From: Brevibacillus fulvus
GTDB taxonomy: Bacteria > Bacillota > Bacilli > Brevibacillales > Brevibacillaceae
Assembly (NCBI RefSeq): GCF_016908525.1
Contig: NZ_JAFBEB010000003.1
Coordinates: 124,001-188,000, forward strand
Reading direction: 5' to 3'
Length of the DNA: 64,000 nucleotides
The position numbers were made by a program, and so were the translations under genes. The notes under the pieces are model-generated. The model made no database searches, was not told where the DNA came from, and saw only the letters and a program-made list of their open reading frames with translations. Of this stretch, positions 18,113-26,801 are shown piece after piece. The first letter of the stretch is position 1. Every line of letters starts with the position of its first letter.

Positions 18113-18943
18113 ATGAATAACGCAAGAATCACCGCGGAAGACAAGGAAAGGTTTGAACAAGAAGGTTATTTGAAAATTTCCGGACTTTACTCGCAAGCGG
18201 ATGCAAAACAGCTTATCGAGCAATTTCAGAATATTTGGAGTAATTTGGTCGCCGATAGAAAAATTGTGCAAGACCCACAGCGACCGGTGGAGAGCTTGTT
18301 TCCGCGTCTGCGTGACTATCACAAGGAACATCCGGCGATTTTGCGATTTGTCCTGGAGCAAAAAGCGATCGGTACCGTGGAGGCGCTTCTCGGTGAAGAA
18401 CCATTGGTCATTTCCACCAGTTATTACTTCAAAGGGCCGGGCACGCGGGGCTTGCCGCTCCATCAAGACAATTACAGCATCGGAGTTGTACCGGGAACAA
18501 CTTGTTCCGTTTGGGTCAGTTTGGATGCGGCCGACGAGGAAAACGGCGGACTGTACGTTATACCGGGAAGCCACAAGATGGGGTTATTGGCTCCGAAAAG
18601 TATTCCGGAAAGCGATACGGAGTATGGCGAAAAGCTGGAGATTCCCGAAGGGGCCAAGTCTCTTTTCATTCAAACGGCACCTGGAGACGCGGTTATTTTT
18701 AACGGCAATCTGTTGCATGGTTCCACTGCCAACCTGTCATCAAACCGTTTCCGCCGCGCGATTGTGACCCATTATACCGGGGTGAGCGCAGAGAAGGTCG
18801 TGCTGAATTACAATCATTTGCTTAACAAACAGGGCGAAAAAGTCCGCAGAAGATTCAACACAGCGGTCAATTGGGAAACAGCCTCCCTTCGCAAGACAGT
18901 TTGGAGCGGGGTCAGCGCCAACAACAATTGTAAACCTACCTAA
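18113..18943 (+). CDS. PhyH-family Fe(II)/2-oxoglutarate dioxygenase 1
   Basis: 276 residues. The iron ligands are His and Asp of LPLHQDNYS and the distal His of NLLHGSTAN, with the 2-oxoglutarate Arg in NRFRRAIVTHY. The N-terminus FEQEGYLKISGLYS is typical of the family. Such enzymes hydroxylate, desaturate or epoxidise small molecules or carrier-bound chains. It is the first of three tandem paralogues; GAGGTGGGCGT precedes the ATG. Confidence 0.88.
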   Translation: MNNARITAEDKERFEQEGYLKISGLYSQADAKQLIEQFQNIWSNLVADRKIVQDPQRPVESLFPRLRDYHKEHPAILRFVLEQKAIGTVEALLGEEPLVISTSYYFKGPGTRGLPLHQDNYSIGVVPGTTCSVWVSLDAADEENGGLYVIPGSHKMGLLAPKSIPESDTEYGEKLEIPEGAKSLFIQTAPGDAVIFNGNLLHGSTANLSSNRFRRAIVTHYTGVSAEKVVLNYNHLLNKQGEKVRRRFNTAVNWETASLRKTVWSGVSANNNCKPT

Positions 18944-18984
18944 GTAATAGAAGGGACAAATGAGGATGAGATGAGGTGGGAGCA

Positions 18985-19821
18985 GTGGGAACTCATGTAA
19001 GCGAAGAACAAAAGCGGTTTTTTGAACAGGAAGGCTATCTCGTTGTCAAAGGAGTGTATTCGCGAGCGGAAGTAGAGCAGGTCAACGAGGAATACTTCAA
19101 ATTTTGGCTTGATTTAATGGCATCCGGGAAAATTCAGCAAGACAGCAAGCGACCGCTGGAAAGCGTTTTTCCCCGATTGCGGGATTACCATCGGGAGAAC
19201 GAGACGGTTACGAAGTTCATTATCGATCCGCGTTTGATGGAGATCATGGAGTACCTGCTTGGCGAGCCGATCCTGGTTATTCAGACCAGCTATTATTTTA
19301 AAACGCCAGGAACGCGAGGCTTGCCGTACCATCAAGACAATTACAGCATCGGGGTAGTTCCGGACACAACCTATGCCGCCTGGGTGAGCCTTGATCCGTC
19401 TGATCAGGAAAATGGCGGGCTTAGTTTCGTGCGAAAAACGCAGCAATTTGAACTGCTTTCCCCCAAAGTTGTGCCGGAAACGGTAAGCGTCTATGGGCAG
19501 ATGATTGAGGTTCCGGAAGGATACGAAACGGTCGAGGTTACGACTGAGCCGGGCGATGTGGTCATTTTTAACGGCAATATTTTGCACGGTTCATCGGAAA
19601 ATTTTTCGAGGCATCGCTTCCGGCGCGTTCTTGTTACCCACTATGCACGCGAAAGCATGGAAAAGATCACCTTAAACTACAACTACCTGATCAATAAACG
19701 AGGCGAGCGGGTACGAAAACTTCTCAATCCGGAACCAAAAGTGTTGGAAACGAAGAATAACATCTTTGAATTCCGCAATGCGACCTATTTTGACCAAATC
19801 ATCAAGCGGAATGAGAAGTGA
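18985..19821 (+). CDS. PhyH-family Fe(II)/2-oxoglutarate dioxygenase 2
   Basis: About 278 residues, closely related to its two neighbours: LPYHQDNYSIGVVP gives the HxD pair, NILHGSSENFS the second His and HRFRRVLVTHY the Arg. Starts at GTG 18976 or 18985 are both possible; GAGGTGG is better spaced for 18985. The metal site is intact in all three tandem copies, so these are probably separate oxidations rather than decayed duplicates. Confidence 0.87.
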   Translation: MGTHVSEEQKRFFEQEGYLVVKGVYSRAEVEQVNEEYFKFWLDLMASGKIQQDSKRPLESVFPRLRDYHRENETVTKFIIDPRLMEIMEYLLGEPILVIQTSYYFKTPGTRGLPYHQDNYSIGVVPDTTYAAWVSLDPSDQENGGLSFVRKTQQFELLSPKVVPETVSVYGQMIEVPEGYETVEVTTEPGDVVIFNGNILHGSSENFSRHRFRRVLVTHYARESMEKITLNYNYLINKRGERVRKLLNPEPKVLETKNNIFEFRNATYFDQIIKRNEK

Positions 19822-19834
19822 AAGGAAGTTGGCG

Positions 19835-20677
19835 ATGAGCAAATCGATTGGCGAGCGTGAGAGAACATTTTTTGCTGAAACCGGCTACTTGGTCATAAAA
19901 GAAATGTTTCAACCGGAAGAGATAGCGGCGATCAAAAACGAATACGAAAAAATCTGGTTGCAAATGCTCGCTTCCGGGGAAATCAAACAGGACCCGTTGC
20001 GGCCATTGGAAAGTTTGTATCCCAACCGATTTCGCGATTTTCATCGGGAAAACGAGCGAATTGCCCGGTTCAGCCTCGACCCGCGCGTAATTGAACTGCT
20101 TGAGGAGTTGCTGGAGGAAGAACCGCTGGTGATCCAGACCAGTTACTTCTTCAAGCCGCCGGGCTCCCGCGGGCTTAGTTTGCATCAGGATAATTATACA
20201 GTGGGTGTTCATCCTGGCACGACATATGCCGTTTGGGTGAGTCTGGACGCCACCGACGAGGAGAATGGCGGTTTGCTGATCGTTCCCGGTACGCATAAAC
20301 TTGATTTGCTTTCCTGCGAGTTTGTTCCTGGCAGCAGTGCTGCCTATGCCGGTGAGATGACGCCGATTCCGCCTGGTTTCAGGCGGGTGCAAATTTCTAC
20401 ACGGCCGGGCGATGTAGTGATTTTCACCGGATATACGATGCACGGTTCGCCGCGCAATCGGTCTGAGAATCGGTATCGTCAAGCGTTTGTGACACATTTT
20501 GCCAAGAGCAGTTTGGAAAAAATCACACACAATTACAGCTATTTGATGAATAAAAAGGGCCAACGGGTGAGAAAGCCGATTAACACTTCGCCGAAAGTTG
20601 TTGAGATCAGCGGGACTGTCTTTAACTATCAAAACTTGTCCTATCACGACCAAGTTTTTTCCAAGGTGAAGGGATGA
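19835..20677 (+). CDS. PhyH-family Fe(II)/2-oxoglutarate dioxygenase 3
   Basis: 280 residues. HxD is in LSLHQDNYTVG, the second His in YTMHGSPRN and the Arg in NRYRQAFVTHF. ATG 19835 lies 14 bases after the previous stop with AAAGGAAG in front; the longer frame upstream overlaps gene 2 and is not used. Its stop overlaps the start of the sugar-isomerase-like gene (ATGA), so these genes are co-translated. Confidence 0.88.
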   Translation: MSKSIGERERTFFAETGYLVIKEMFQPEEIAAIKNEYEKIWLQMLASGEIKQDPLRPLESLYPNRFRDFHRENERIARFSLDPRVIELLEELLEEEPLVIQTSYFFKPPGSRGLSLHQDNYTVGVHPGTTYAVWVSLDATDEENGGLLIVPGTHKLDLLSCEFVPGSSAAYAGEMTPIPPGFRRVQISTRPGDVVIFTGYTMHGSPRNRSENRYRQAFVTHFAKSSLEKITHNYSYLMNKKGQRVRKPINTSPKVVEISGTVFNYQNLSYHDQVFSKVKG

Positions 20678-21492
20678 AAGTGACCAAAGCGGGGAAACAA
20701 AGCTTTCGGCTCTCCTGTCAGTTGATCGGATGGGGAACAAATTGGCAGCAGGGATTGGCGGAGATAGCGGAAAGCGGATTTTCAGCTTGTGAAATTGCAG
20801 GAACGACGTTGCTTTCTTTCTCGCGGCAAATGGAAGCATGGCTGGCGATGATCGGCCGCTATCCGCTGACGGTCTCAGCTGCGTATGAAACCGGTCATTT
20901 TATGAACGAAAAGAAGCGGAGAGAATTGTTTTTGCGGCATGAGAGCATTGCACGGCTTTTGCAACAAGCCAACATCCCGCAGGTTATTTTGGGACCGGGA
21001 ATGAAGCTGAAGCGGTCAGTTGAGCAGGATGATTGGCACAAAATGCTGGGCATGATCGAGGAAATTGCCAAACGCTATCGCCATTATGGCATTCGTATCG
21101 CTCTGCATCCCCATTTAGGCTCACCGATCTTTACCAGAAAAGAGATCGACATGGCAATGGAACGTGTGGCCGAAGATATTTACCTGGTGCCGGACGTTGG
21201 GCATGCGGCGGAAGCTGGATACGACCTTCTGCCGCTGCTCGAAACATATTTCCCCAGAATTTCCTGCATTCATTTGAAAGATGTCAAGTTTGGCTCTTTT
21301 GGCTTGAGCAAAACACAGTTTTGTGAATTAGGCTTTGGTGATTTACAACTTGCGCCGATTTTGCAATTTTTGCGCGCAAGCAAGTACGACGGTTATTTGA
21401 CGATTGAGATTGACAAACCTGCCGCTTCTGCCAAGTCGAGCGCACTGCAAGCGATCCAATATTTGCGCAACAATGGGGTGGTCCTTAGATGA
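20674..21492 (+). CDS. IolE/sugar-phosphate isomerase-epimerase family TIM barrel
   Basis: 272 residues of the xylose-isomerase-like AP endonuclease 2 family: IRIALHPHLGSPIFT, LVPDVGHAAEAG, CIHLKDVKFG, LGFGDLQLAPIL and GYLTIEIDK give the usual metal-binding positions along the barrel. Members isomerise, epimerise or dehydrate sugars and inositols. It suggests that the cluster product has a sugar or cyclitol part. It is coupled to the dioxygenase before it and overlaps the peptidase gene after it by four bases. Confidence 0.82.
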   Translation: MKVTKAGKQSFRLSCQLIGWGTNWQQGLAEIAESGFSACEIAGTTLLSFSRQMEAWLAMIGRYPLTVSAAYETGHFMNEKKRRELFLRHESIARLLQQANIPQVILGPGMKLKRSVEQDDWHKMLGMIEEIAKRYRHYGIRIALHPHLGSPIFTRKEIDMAMERVAEDIYLVPDVGHAAEAGYDLLPLLETYFPRISCIHLKDVKFGSFGLSKTQFCELGFGDLQLAPILQFLRASKYDGYLTIEIDKPAASAKSSALQAIQYLRNNGVVLR

Positions 21493-23021
21493 AATCGTTC
21501 TTACAAAATTTGAACGAGTCACTGCAACGTTTGCATACTGCCTCCATGCATGCTTTATGGATGGTTCTAACAACGGGGCGGAAGGAGTGGGCAGAGCGTT
21601 GCGAGGCAGAAGAAATCGCCTATCAGGAGGCATTGGCCGCAGTGGAATGGCAGCCAGATCAAACGGGAAAGTCTAACAGATGCGAACGACGCCAGCTGGA
21701 AATATTGGAGCGGGAGAGGCTGGACAGTCGAACCTCGCCAGAGACGCGCCGCCGGATTTCTCAAGTTTGGAATGAATTAAATGTTCAGTTTGCTGCCTAT
21801 CGGCCGACAAGCTCCGGGAAGCAACTGACCGAACAACAGATTTTGCGGGAGCTGTTGCATTGCCCCGACCAAACATATCGGAAGCAATTATGGCAAGCGA
21901 GCATGGGGATTGGCCAGCACATTGCGCCCAAATTGCTGGAATTGGTTGAATTGCGCAATCAGGTGGCACGACAAAATGGCTTCGACAACTATTATGTGAT
22001 GAAGCTGGAAAGCCAGGAACTCTCGCTCGATCTGCTTGACAGCCTCTTTACTGCGCTGCGAAAAGGGTTGGACAGCAGTTATCAGTCGATTATGGCGGAA
22101 ATCGACGAAGAGCTTGCCGCAAAATGGAAGCTTCCGAAAAAGGATCGGTATCCTTGGCGCTATCCGCATCCGTTTGTCCAAGAATATTACAGCGATGAAC
22201 AGAGTAGCGTACCCGTTGATTTGCAGAGCATCCAAAGCAAGCTGATCGATTATTTTCATAACCTTGGGTTCGCTATTGCCGAGATGTTGGCAAACGCGAA
22301 CTTGACCAGTCAGGACGGAAAAGCGCAGACCAACTTTTGTTTGCATATTGATCGAGCCGGGGATATACGGATCTCTTGCAATCTCGACCCTTCTGTCAGG
22401 GGGATTGCCATTTTGCTGCATGAACTGGGCCATGCTGTTTACGAACAGGGAATTGATCGCACGCTGCCGTTTTTGTTACGGCAGCCTGCCCAGCTGTTTT
22501 TGAGCGAAGCGGTTGCAGCTTTAATGGAGCGATTGGCGCTTGATCCCCATTGGCTGTCCTGGTTGCTTGATACCGAGATTGTGCAACCCGACTCCTATCG
22601 CCGCAGATGGCAAAACAATTTGCTGGTTCGCTTATATTGGACCATGACCGTGGTTTCATTTGAGAGACAACTCTATGAAAATCCGGGTCAGCCGTTAAAT
22701 CGATTATGGTGGGATCTCGTCGAAGAGATACAGGGACTTTCTCGACCGCTTGAATGGGATTATCCTTATTGGGCGTGCAAGCCGCATCTGACTACATTGC
22801 CTGTGTATTACCAAAATTATCTCCTGGGAGAATGCGCCGCAGCGCAACTGCAAGATTCGCTGAACCAACGCTACGGATGCTGGAATACACGGGAAGCCAT
22901 GCAGCAAGTACAGGAGTGCGTATTTTCTCCTGGAATCAGTCACACCTGGTCAGATATTTGGCAAACAGTCTGCGGCAGTACGCTACAATCGGAGCCGATC
23001 GTTGAGCAACTGCGCAAATAA
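21489..23021 (+). CDS. M2/M3-like zinc metallopeptidase
   Basis: 510 residues. The zinc site is HELGHAVYEQG with the third ligand Glu in LSEAVAALMERL; the intervening GIDRTLPFLLRQPAQLF is typical of angiotensin-converting-enzyme-like and oligoendopeptidase families. No signal peptide is seen, so it acts in the cytoplasm. A peptidase inside a biosynthetic operon could trim a peptide or aminoacyl protecting group, or act on a non-peptide amide. It overlaps both neighbours, which ties it firmly to this operon. Confidence 0.85.
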   Translation: MKSFLQNLNESLQRLHTASMHALWMVLTTGRKEWAERCEAEEIAYQEALAAVEWQPDQTGKSNRCERRQLEILERERLDSRTSPETRRRISQVWNELNVQFAAYRPTSSGKQLTEQQILRELLHCPDQTYRKQLWQASMGIGQHIAPKLLELVELRNQVARQNGFDNYYVMKLESQELSLDLLDSLFTALRKGLDSSYQSIMAEIDEELAAKWKLPKKDRYPWRYPHPFVQEYYSDEQSSVPVDLQSIQSKLIDYFHNLGFAIAEMLANANLTSQDGKAQTNFCLHIDRAGDIRISCNLDPSVRGIAILLHELGHAVYEQGIDRTLPFLLRQPAQLFLSEAVAALMERLALDPHWLSWLLDTEIVQPDSYRRRWQNNLLVRLYWTMTVVSFERQLYENPGQPLNRLWWDLVEEIQGLSRPLEWDYPYWACKPHLTTLPVYYQNYLLGECAAAQLQDSLNQRYGCWNTREAMQQVQECVFSPGISHTWSDIWQTVCGSTLQSEPIVEQLRK

Positions 23022-23997
23022 CAATGGTCGTCGCCCAAATCCCCCATCGATGCGGTCGAGATACTTCAATCAGATCACCTATGATGCCAAACGGCAAACT
23101 GTCACGAAGCGCAGCCTTGACGAGCAGAAATTATCCGCTGAAATTCGTTGGTACTTGGAATTGCCTGCCGAATTGCAGCGGTACATTCCGCAAATCGTAG
23201 ATTATTCTCTTCTTTCTCAACAAGTTTTTGTGACAATGGAATATATTCATTTGCCGACAGTCGGACAGCTTTATTTGGACAACGGGTTAACCATGAACGA
23301 ATGGCAGTCGTTTTTTGGCCATATTTTCGCTTTGCTGCGTGACTTTTCGCGGTATACCAAAGATCATGACGCAATTTCGGCACTTGAGGATATGTATATC
23401 GTCAAAACGTGGCAGCGGCTCAGCCGGTTTCTGGAAGAACGCAAATGGGCCAACCGAATCTATCACAAAGGCTGCTTTCAATTAAATGGCCGCCAGCTAG
23501 TTTGTCCGGTGCGCTTGCTGGAACAACACGAATTCGTAATTCGTCGCTGCATCTCAACGATTCGCTTTCAGCTTATCCACGGTGACCTCTGTTTCTCCAA
23601 CCTTTTTTTCGATCCGGAGCGCAATCAACTGCTAGTCATCGATCCACGCGGAAATTTCGGCAATGCGGGTGCATATGGCGATGTTCGGTATGACCTCGCT
23701 AAAATGCGGCATAGTCTCAGTGGTTACGAACATATCGTCCGGGATCGATACGAGGCAACTTTGTCGGGGGAAGCGTTGGAGCTGAAGCTGCCATTCACCC
23801 CCATCCAAAAGCAATTGCAGCATATGTGGGATGACTGGCTTGGTTCATCGCTGGCGGAAGTCAAACTGATTGAATCGCTTCTGTTTCTGTCCATGCTTCC
23901 GCTCCATCGCGATCAACCGAAGCGGCAACTGGCTCTCTATGCCTTGGGTGCGCAGTTGCTGACCGAGGCCATTTCCGGGGAAAAGGAGGACAAGTAG
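23002..23997 (+). CDS. APH/choline-kinase-like phosphotransferase
   Basis: 331 residues with a kinase-like C-lobe: catalytic loop IHGDLCFSNLFFD and metal-binding IDPRGNFGNAG. This form (IDPRG rather than IDWE) is typical of phosphotransferases found in capsule and sugar-nucleotide loci. It is followed directly by HAD and nucleotidyltransferase genes, a trio often seen together in surface polysaccharide clusters. It probably phosphorylates a small sugar or polyol before nucleotide activation. The start is not certain because of overlap with the peptidase gene. Confidence 0.75.
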   Translation: MSNCANNNGRRPNPPSMRSRYFNQITYDAKRQTVTKRSLDEQKLSAEIRWYLELPAELQRYIPQIVDYSLLSQQVFVTMEYIHLPTVGQLYLDNGLTMNEWQSFFGHIFALLRDFSRYTKDHDAISALEDMYIVKTWQRLSRFLEERKWANRIYHKGCFQLNGRQLVCPVRLLEQHEFVIRRCISTIRFQLIHGDLCFSNLFFDPERNQLLVIDPRGNFGNAGAYGDVRYDLAKMRHSLSGYEHIVRDRYEATLSGEALELKLPFTPIQKQLQHMWDDWLGSSLAEVKLIESLLFLSMLPLHRDQPKRQLALYALGAQLLTEAISGEKEDK

Positions 23998-24356
23998 TGC
24001 GGATAGTTGTTGATCTGGATGGAACCATTTGCAGGTTAAAGCAGGGAGGAGAGTCATACGGGGAGGTTTTGCCGATTCCGGGCGCGGCGGAGGCTCTTCG
24101 GCAGTTAAAACAGGAAGGACATGAAATTATTATTTACACGGCGCGCAGTATGCGAACAGAAGGCGGAAATGCCGGCAAAGTGATAGCCAATGTAGGAAAA
24201 ACTACGTTGGAGTGGTTGGCGCAGCATCAAATTGAATATGACGAAATTGTCTTCGGCAAGCCATACGGTCAAGTTTATATCGATGACCTGGCGATCTCTT
24301 TTACCAATTGGCAGGAAGTTTTGCGAAAGTTACGTCGTGAGGAGGGCTCGGGATGA
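23997..24356 (+). CDS. Small HAD-superfamily phosphatase, capsule-biosynthesis type
   Basis: 119 residues. Nucleophile motif VVDLDGTIC, then IYTARSM (motif II Thr) and YIDDLAI (motif III/IV acids). There is no cap domain, as in the short HAD proteins found with NTP transferases in polysaccharide loci. The GTG start follows AAGGAGG and overlaps the previous stop by one base. Confidence 0.8.
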   Translation: MRIVVDLDGTICRLKQGGESYGEVLPIPGAAEALRQLKQEGHEIIIYTARSMRTEGGNAGKVIANVGKTTLEWLAQHQIEYDEIVFGKPYGQVYIDDLAISFTNWQEVLRKLRREEGSG

Positions 24357-25108
24357 ACATTGTGTTGCCTATGGCGGGTCTTGGCCACCGCTTTCGTGCG
24401 GCAGGATATGAGCAACCAAAGCAGTTGATCAATGTTTTGGGAAAACCGATGTTTTACTGGGCACTTGATAGTTTGCGCCCGTTTGTCAGGATCGACAAGA
24501 TGATTTTTGTCTGCCTTCGGGAACATCTCGAAGCTTTTCCGCTGAAAAATGCGATTTACCGTTATTGCCCGCAAGCCAAGATTGTATCGCTTGATTGTGT
24601 GTTGGAGGGGCAAGCGAAAACGGTCTTAGCGGCCAAAATGCTGATGAAACCGGATGAACCGTTGTTGATTTACAATTGCGATACATTTATGTATACGAGA
24701 AAGACGCCGATTTGGTCCAGAAGGAATACCGGATCAGATGGAGTTATTTCCGTATTCCGCGCATCTGACGATTGCTTCAGCTATGTTCAACTCGATCCAA
24801 CGGGGCTGGTCAAGCAAGTAAAGGAGAAAGAAGTGATCTCTCCGTATGCCACGACCGGCCTTTATCAATTCGCCAAAGCAAGGTACTTTGTCGAAGCAGC
24901 AGAGGAGGCAATTGCCAGCCACGATCGGATTAAGGGGGAGTATTATATTGCGCCGCTCTACAACCGGCTGATCGACAAAGGGTTTCGTTTTGAGATTGAT
25001 CCGGTGCATGCTTGCTTTCCGCTGGGGACACCCGAACAGCTGGCGTCATTTGTCTGGTATGTACGCAATCTGGGACGGCAACGGCAGAGGCAGGTTGCCG
25101 CAATCTAA
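24353..25108 (+). CDS. Sugar-1-phosphate nucleotidyltransferase-like protein
   Basis: 251 residues. The N-terminal NTP-binding stretch IVLPMAGLGHRFRAAGYEQPK with Lys in the loop, YNCDTFMY, and GEYYIAPLYNRLI are typical of GT-A type nucleotidyltransferases. It should join a phosphorylated sugar or small alcohol to a nucleotide. Lies in a tight overlap with the HAD gene. Substrate and nucleotide cannot be determined from sequence. Confidence 0.8.
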   Translation: MNIVLPMAGLGHRFRAAGYEQPKQLINVLGKPMFYWALDSLRPFVRIDKMIFVCLREHLEAFPLKNAIYRYCPQAKIVSLDCVLEGQAKTVLAAKMLMKPDEPLLIYNCDTFMYTRKTPIWSRRNTGSDGVISVFRASDDCFSYVQLDPTGLVKQVKEKEVISPYATTGLYQFAKARYFVEAAEEAIASHDRIKGEYYIAPLYNRLIDKGFRFEIDPVHACFPLGTPEQLASFVWYVRNLGRQRQRQVAAI

Positions 25109-25128
25109 CCCAAGGGGAGGGATCGACC

Positions 25129-26316
25129 GTGACGAGACGCGTCTTTTTTGGGCTAAGCGGGGGGCTTGGTCCGGTGATTCGCTGTATGCCAATCGCTGAT
25201 CTCTACAAGCGGGCCGGAGCGGAAGTAAGCTTTAGCATTTACGGGGAAAATGCCATCGCCTTAATCGAAAATGCGGGCTATTGCCATCTTCGCGATGATG
25301 ATCCAACCATGCCGGACCCGCTGAAACTGATTGAAAGTTCTCCCGTTTTTTATGATATGGATCATTATTACGCGCAAATGGGGCTGTTGGACAAACGATT
25401 TGCCGAAGCATGGATCATTCACCGGATCAACATGCTAAAGCAGCTGCAACCAGATATCGTGTTTGCTGATATGAGTCCGCAAACCGTTTTGGCAGCCAGG
25501 TATCTTGGTATTCCGGTGATCGCGATCACGCAGGCTTGTTTTCATCCGCAAGGCCAACGAGTCCGCCATTGGTCTGCTGCTCCGCGGAATTTGCCGAAAG
25601 TCACGCCTGTGATCAACAAAGTGCTGGATTTACTGGACATGCCGCGGATTCATCAAATGGAAGAGTTGCTGGCGGGAGACCTCAATATCGTTCCGGGAAT
25701 CCCGGAATTTGACCCGATACAAAGCGGTCAAGCCTATTATGTGGGACCGCTTGAACAAAAAATGCAAGGCGAGCTGAAAGAGGATGCTCCTGATATATTG
25801 CTTTATCCCGGTCGATTGCAAGATTCTGCCGGTTCCTCCGGATTGCAATTGATTGAAACAATGATCCGCGCCCTGGCTGATCAGCCTTACCGTGTCCTTT
25901 TGTCAACAAATGAAGAACTGCCCGCGGACGTATTGGCCAGTCTGCCGCCAAACATTCAGCGAATTCGCTTTTTTTCTGCAGAATTGTTGGCCCGCGCCCG
26001 CTTGTTCATCCATCATGGCGGACATGGAAGCTGTATGTCAGCGATCATGCATGGTGTTCCTTCGTTGGTGATACCTACCCATTCTGAGCGGGAGTACAAT
26101 GCGCGAAAAGTTTGGGAGCTTGGTGTAGGCGAATATTTATTGCCAGGCTGCTTTACTGCGGATCATTTGAATCAAATGGCCACTTTTATTATGGAGGACC
26201 AATACCGCGACCGTGCCATCGAACTGCGGGAAACAGTCATGAAGCGAAAATATGCCGGGGCGGCGGGGGTTTACCAATTGGCGGAGCGGCACATCGCCCA
26301 ACAGCATCGTTTTTAA
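25129..26316 (+). CDS. GT-B glycosyltransferase, GT1/MGT-like (1)
   Basis: 395 residues. The C-terminal nucleotide-sugar site is IHHGGHGSCMSAIMHGVP followed by PTHSEREYNARKVWELG, typical of macrolide-type glycosyltransferases. GTG 25129 follows AAGGGGAGGG; the longer upstream frame lies inside the nucleotidyltransferase gene. It probably uses the sugar nucleotide made by the preceding genes. A second GT1-type enzyme is at 32858. Confidence 0.82.
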   Translation: MTRRVFFGLSGGLGPVIRCMPIADLYKRAGAEVSFSIYGENAIALIENAGYCHLRDDDPTMPDPLKLIESSPVFYDMDHYYAQMGLLDKRFAEAWIIHRINMLKQLQPDIVFADMSPQTVLAARYLGIPVIAITQACFHPQGQRVRHWSAAPRNLPKVTPVINKVLDLLDMPRIHQMEELLAGDLNIVPGIPEFDPIQSGQAYYVGPLEQKMQGELKEDAPDILLYPGRLQDSAGSSGLQLIETMIRALADQPYRVLLSTNEELPADVLASLPPNIQRIRFFSAELLARARLFIHHGGHGSCMSAIMHGVPSLVIPTHSEREYNARKVWELGVGEYLLPGCFTADHLNQMATFIMEDQYRDRAIELRETVMKRKYAGAAGVYQLAERHIAQQHRF

Positions 26317-26328
26317 AGGGGGGATTAT

Positions 26329-26718
26329 ATGATTTACGGACTTGGTGTGGATATTCAGGGAGTTACGCAAATTTCCTGCATGATCGAACGTTTGGGGGAG
26401 CGTTTTCTTGAGAGAGTGTTTACCGAAAACGAAATCGCCTATTGCCGCAAGCACTTGAAAGCGGCACAGCATTTTGCCGCCAGATGGGCTGTAAAGGAGG
26501 CTTTTTTTAAAGCGCTGGGCACAGGGGTGGCAAACGGTTACCGATTACTTGATGTGGAACTGGAACATTTACCGTCGGGCCAACCGTATCTTGTTTTTTA
26601 TGGAAAAGTGCGCGAAGACTGTGCGCGATTTCGACTGCAGCCATATGTCAGTCTATCCCATTCCGAGGATTACGCTGTTGGGCAAGTGATTCTCATTAGC
26701 AGTCAAACACGCAATTGA
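26329..26718 (+). CDS. acpS: Holo-ACP synthase (phosphopantetheinyl transferase, AcpS type)
   Basis: 129 residues. Asp8 in GLGVDIQ and Glu57 in RWAVKEAFFKALG are the Mg-binding residues of AcpS. Length is normal. The genome should have a housekeeping acpS, so this copy is probably devoted to the four cluster ACPs and closes the operon before a terminator. The strong GGGGGG site precedes ATG 26329. Confidence 0.92.
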   Translation: MIYGLGVDIQGVTQISCMIERLGERFLERVFTENEIAYCRKHLKAAQHFAARWAVKEAFFKALGTGVANGYRLLDVELEHLPSGQPYLVFYGKVREDCARFRLQPYVSLSHSEDYAVGQVILISSQTRN

Positions 26719-26770
26719 AAAAAGCTCTCTTCCTGGACTGATCTGACGATCCAAGGGAAGAGAGCTTTTT
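26719..26770. terminator. Bidirectional terminator between acpS and the MATE gene
   Basis: A perfect 15-bp stem (AAAAAGCTCTCTTCC at 26719-26733 and its complement at 26756-26770) with A and T flanks can stop transcription from both convergent genes. Confidence 0.9.
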
Positions 26771-26801
26771 CTTTGGATAACAAGCTTGCTGCGGCCAAAC
26801 A

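Noticed and set aside
18113-20677. Recent tandem duplication with decayed copies
   Set aside because: All three dioxygenases keep the iron and 2-oxoglutarate residues and differ throughout, so they look like separate functional genes.
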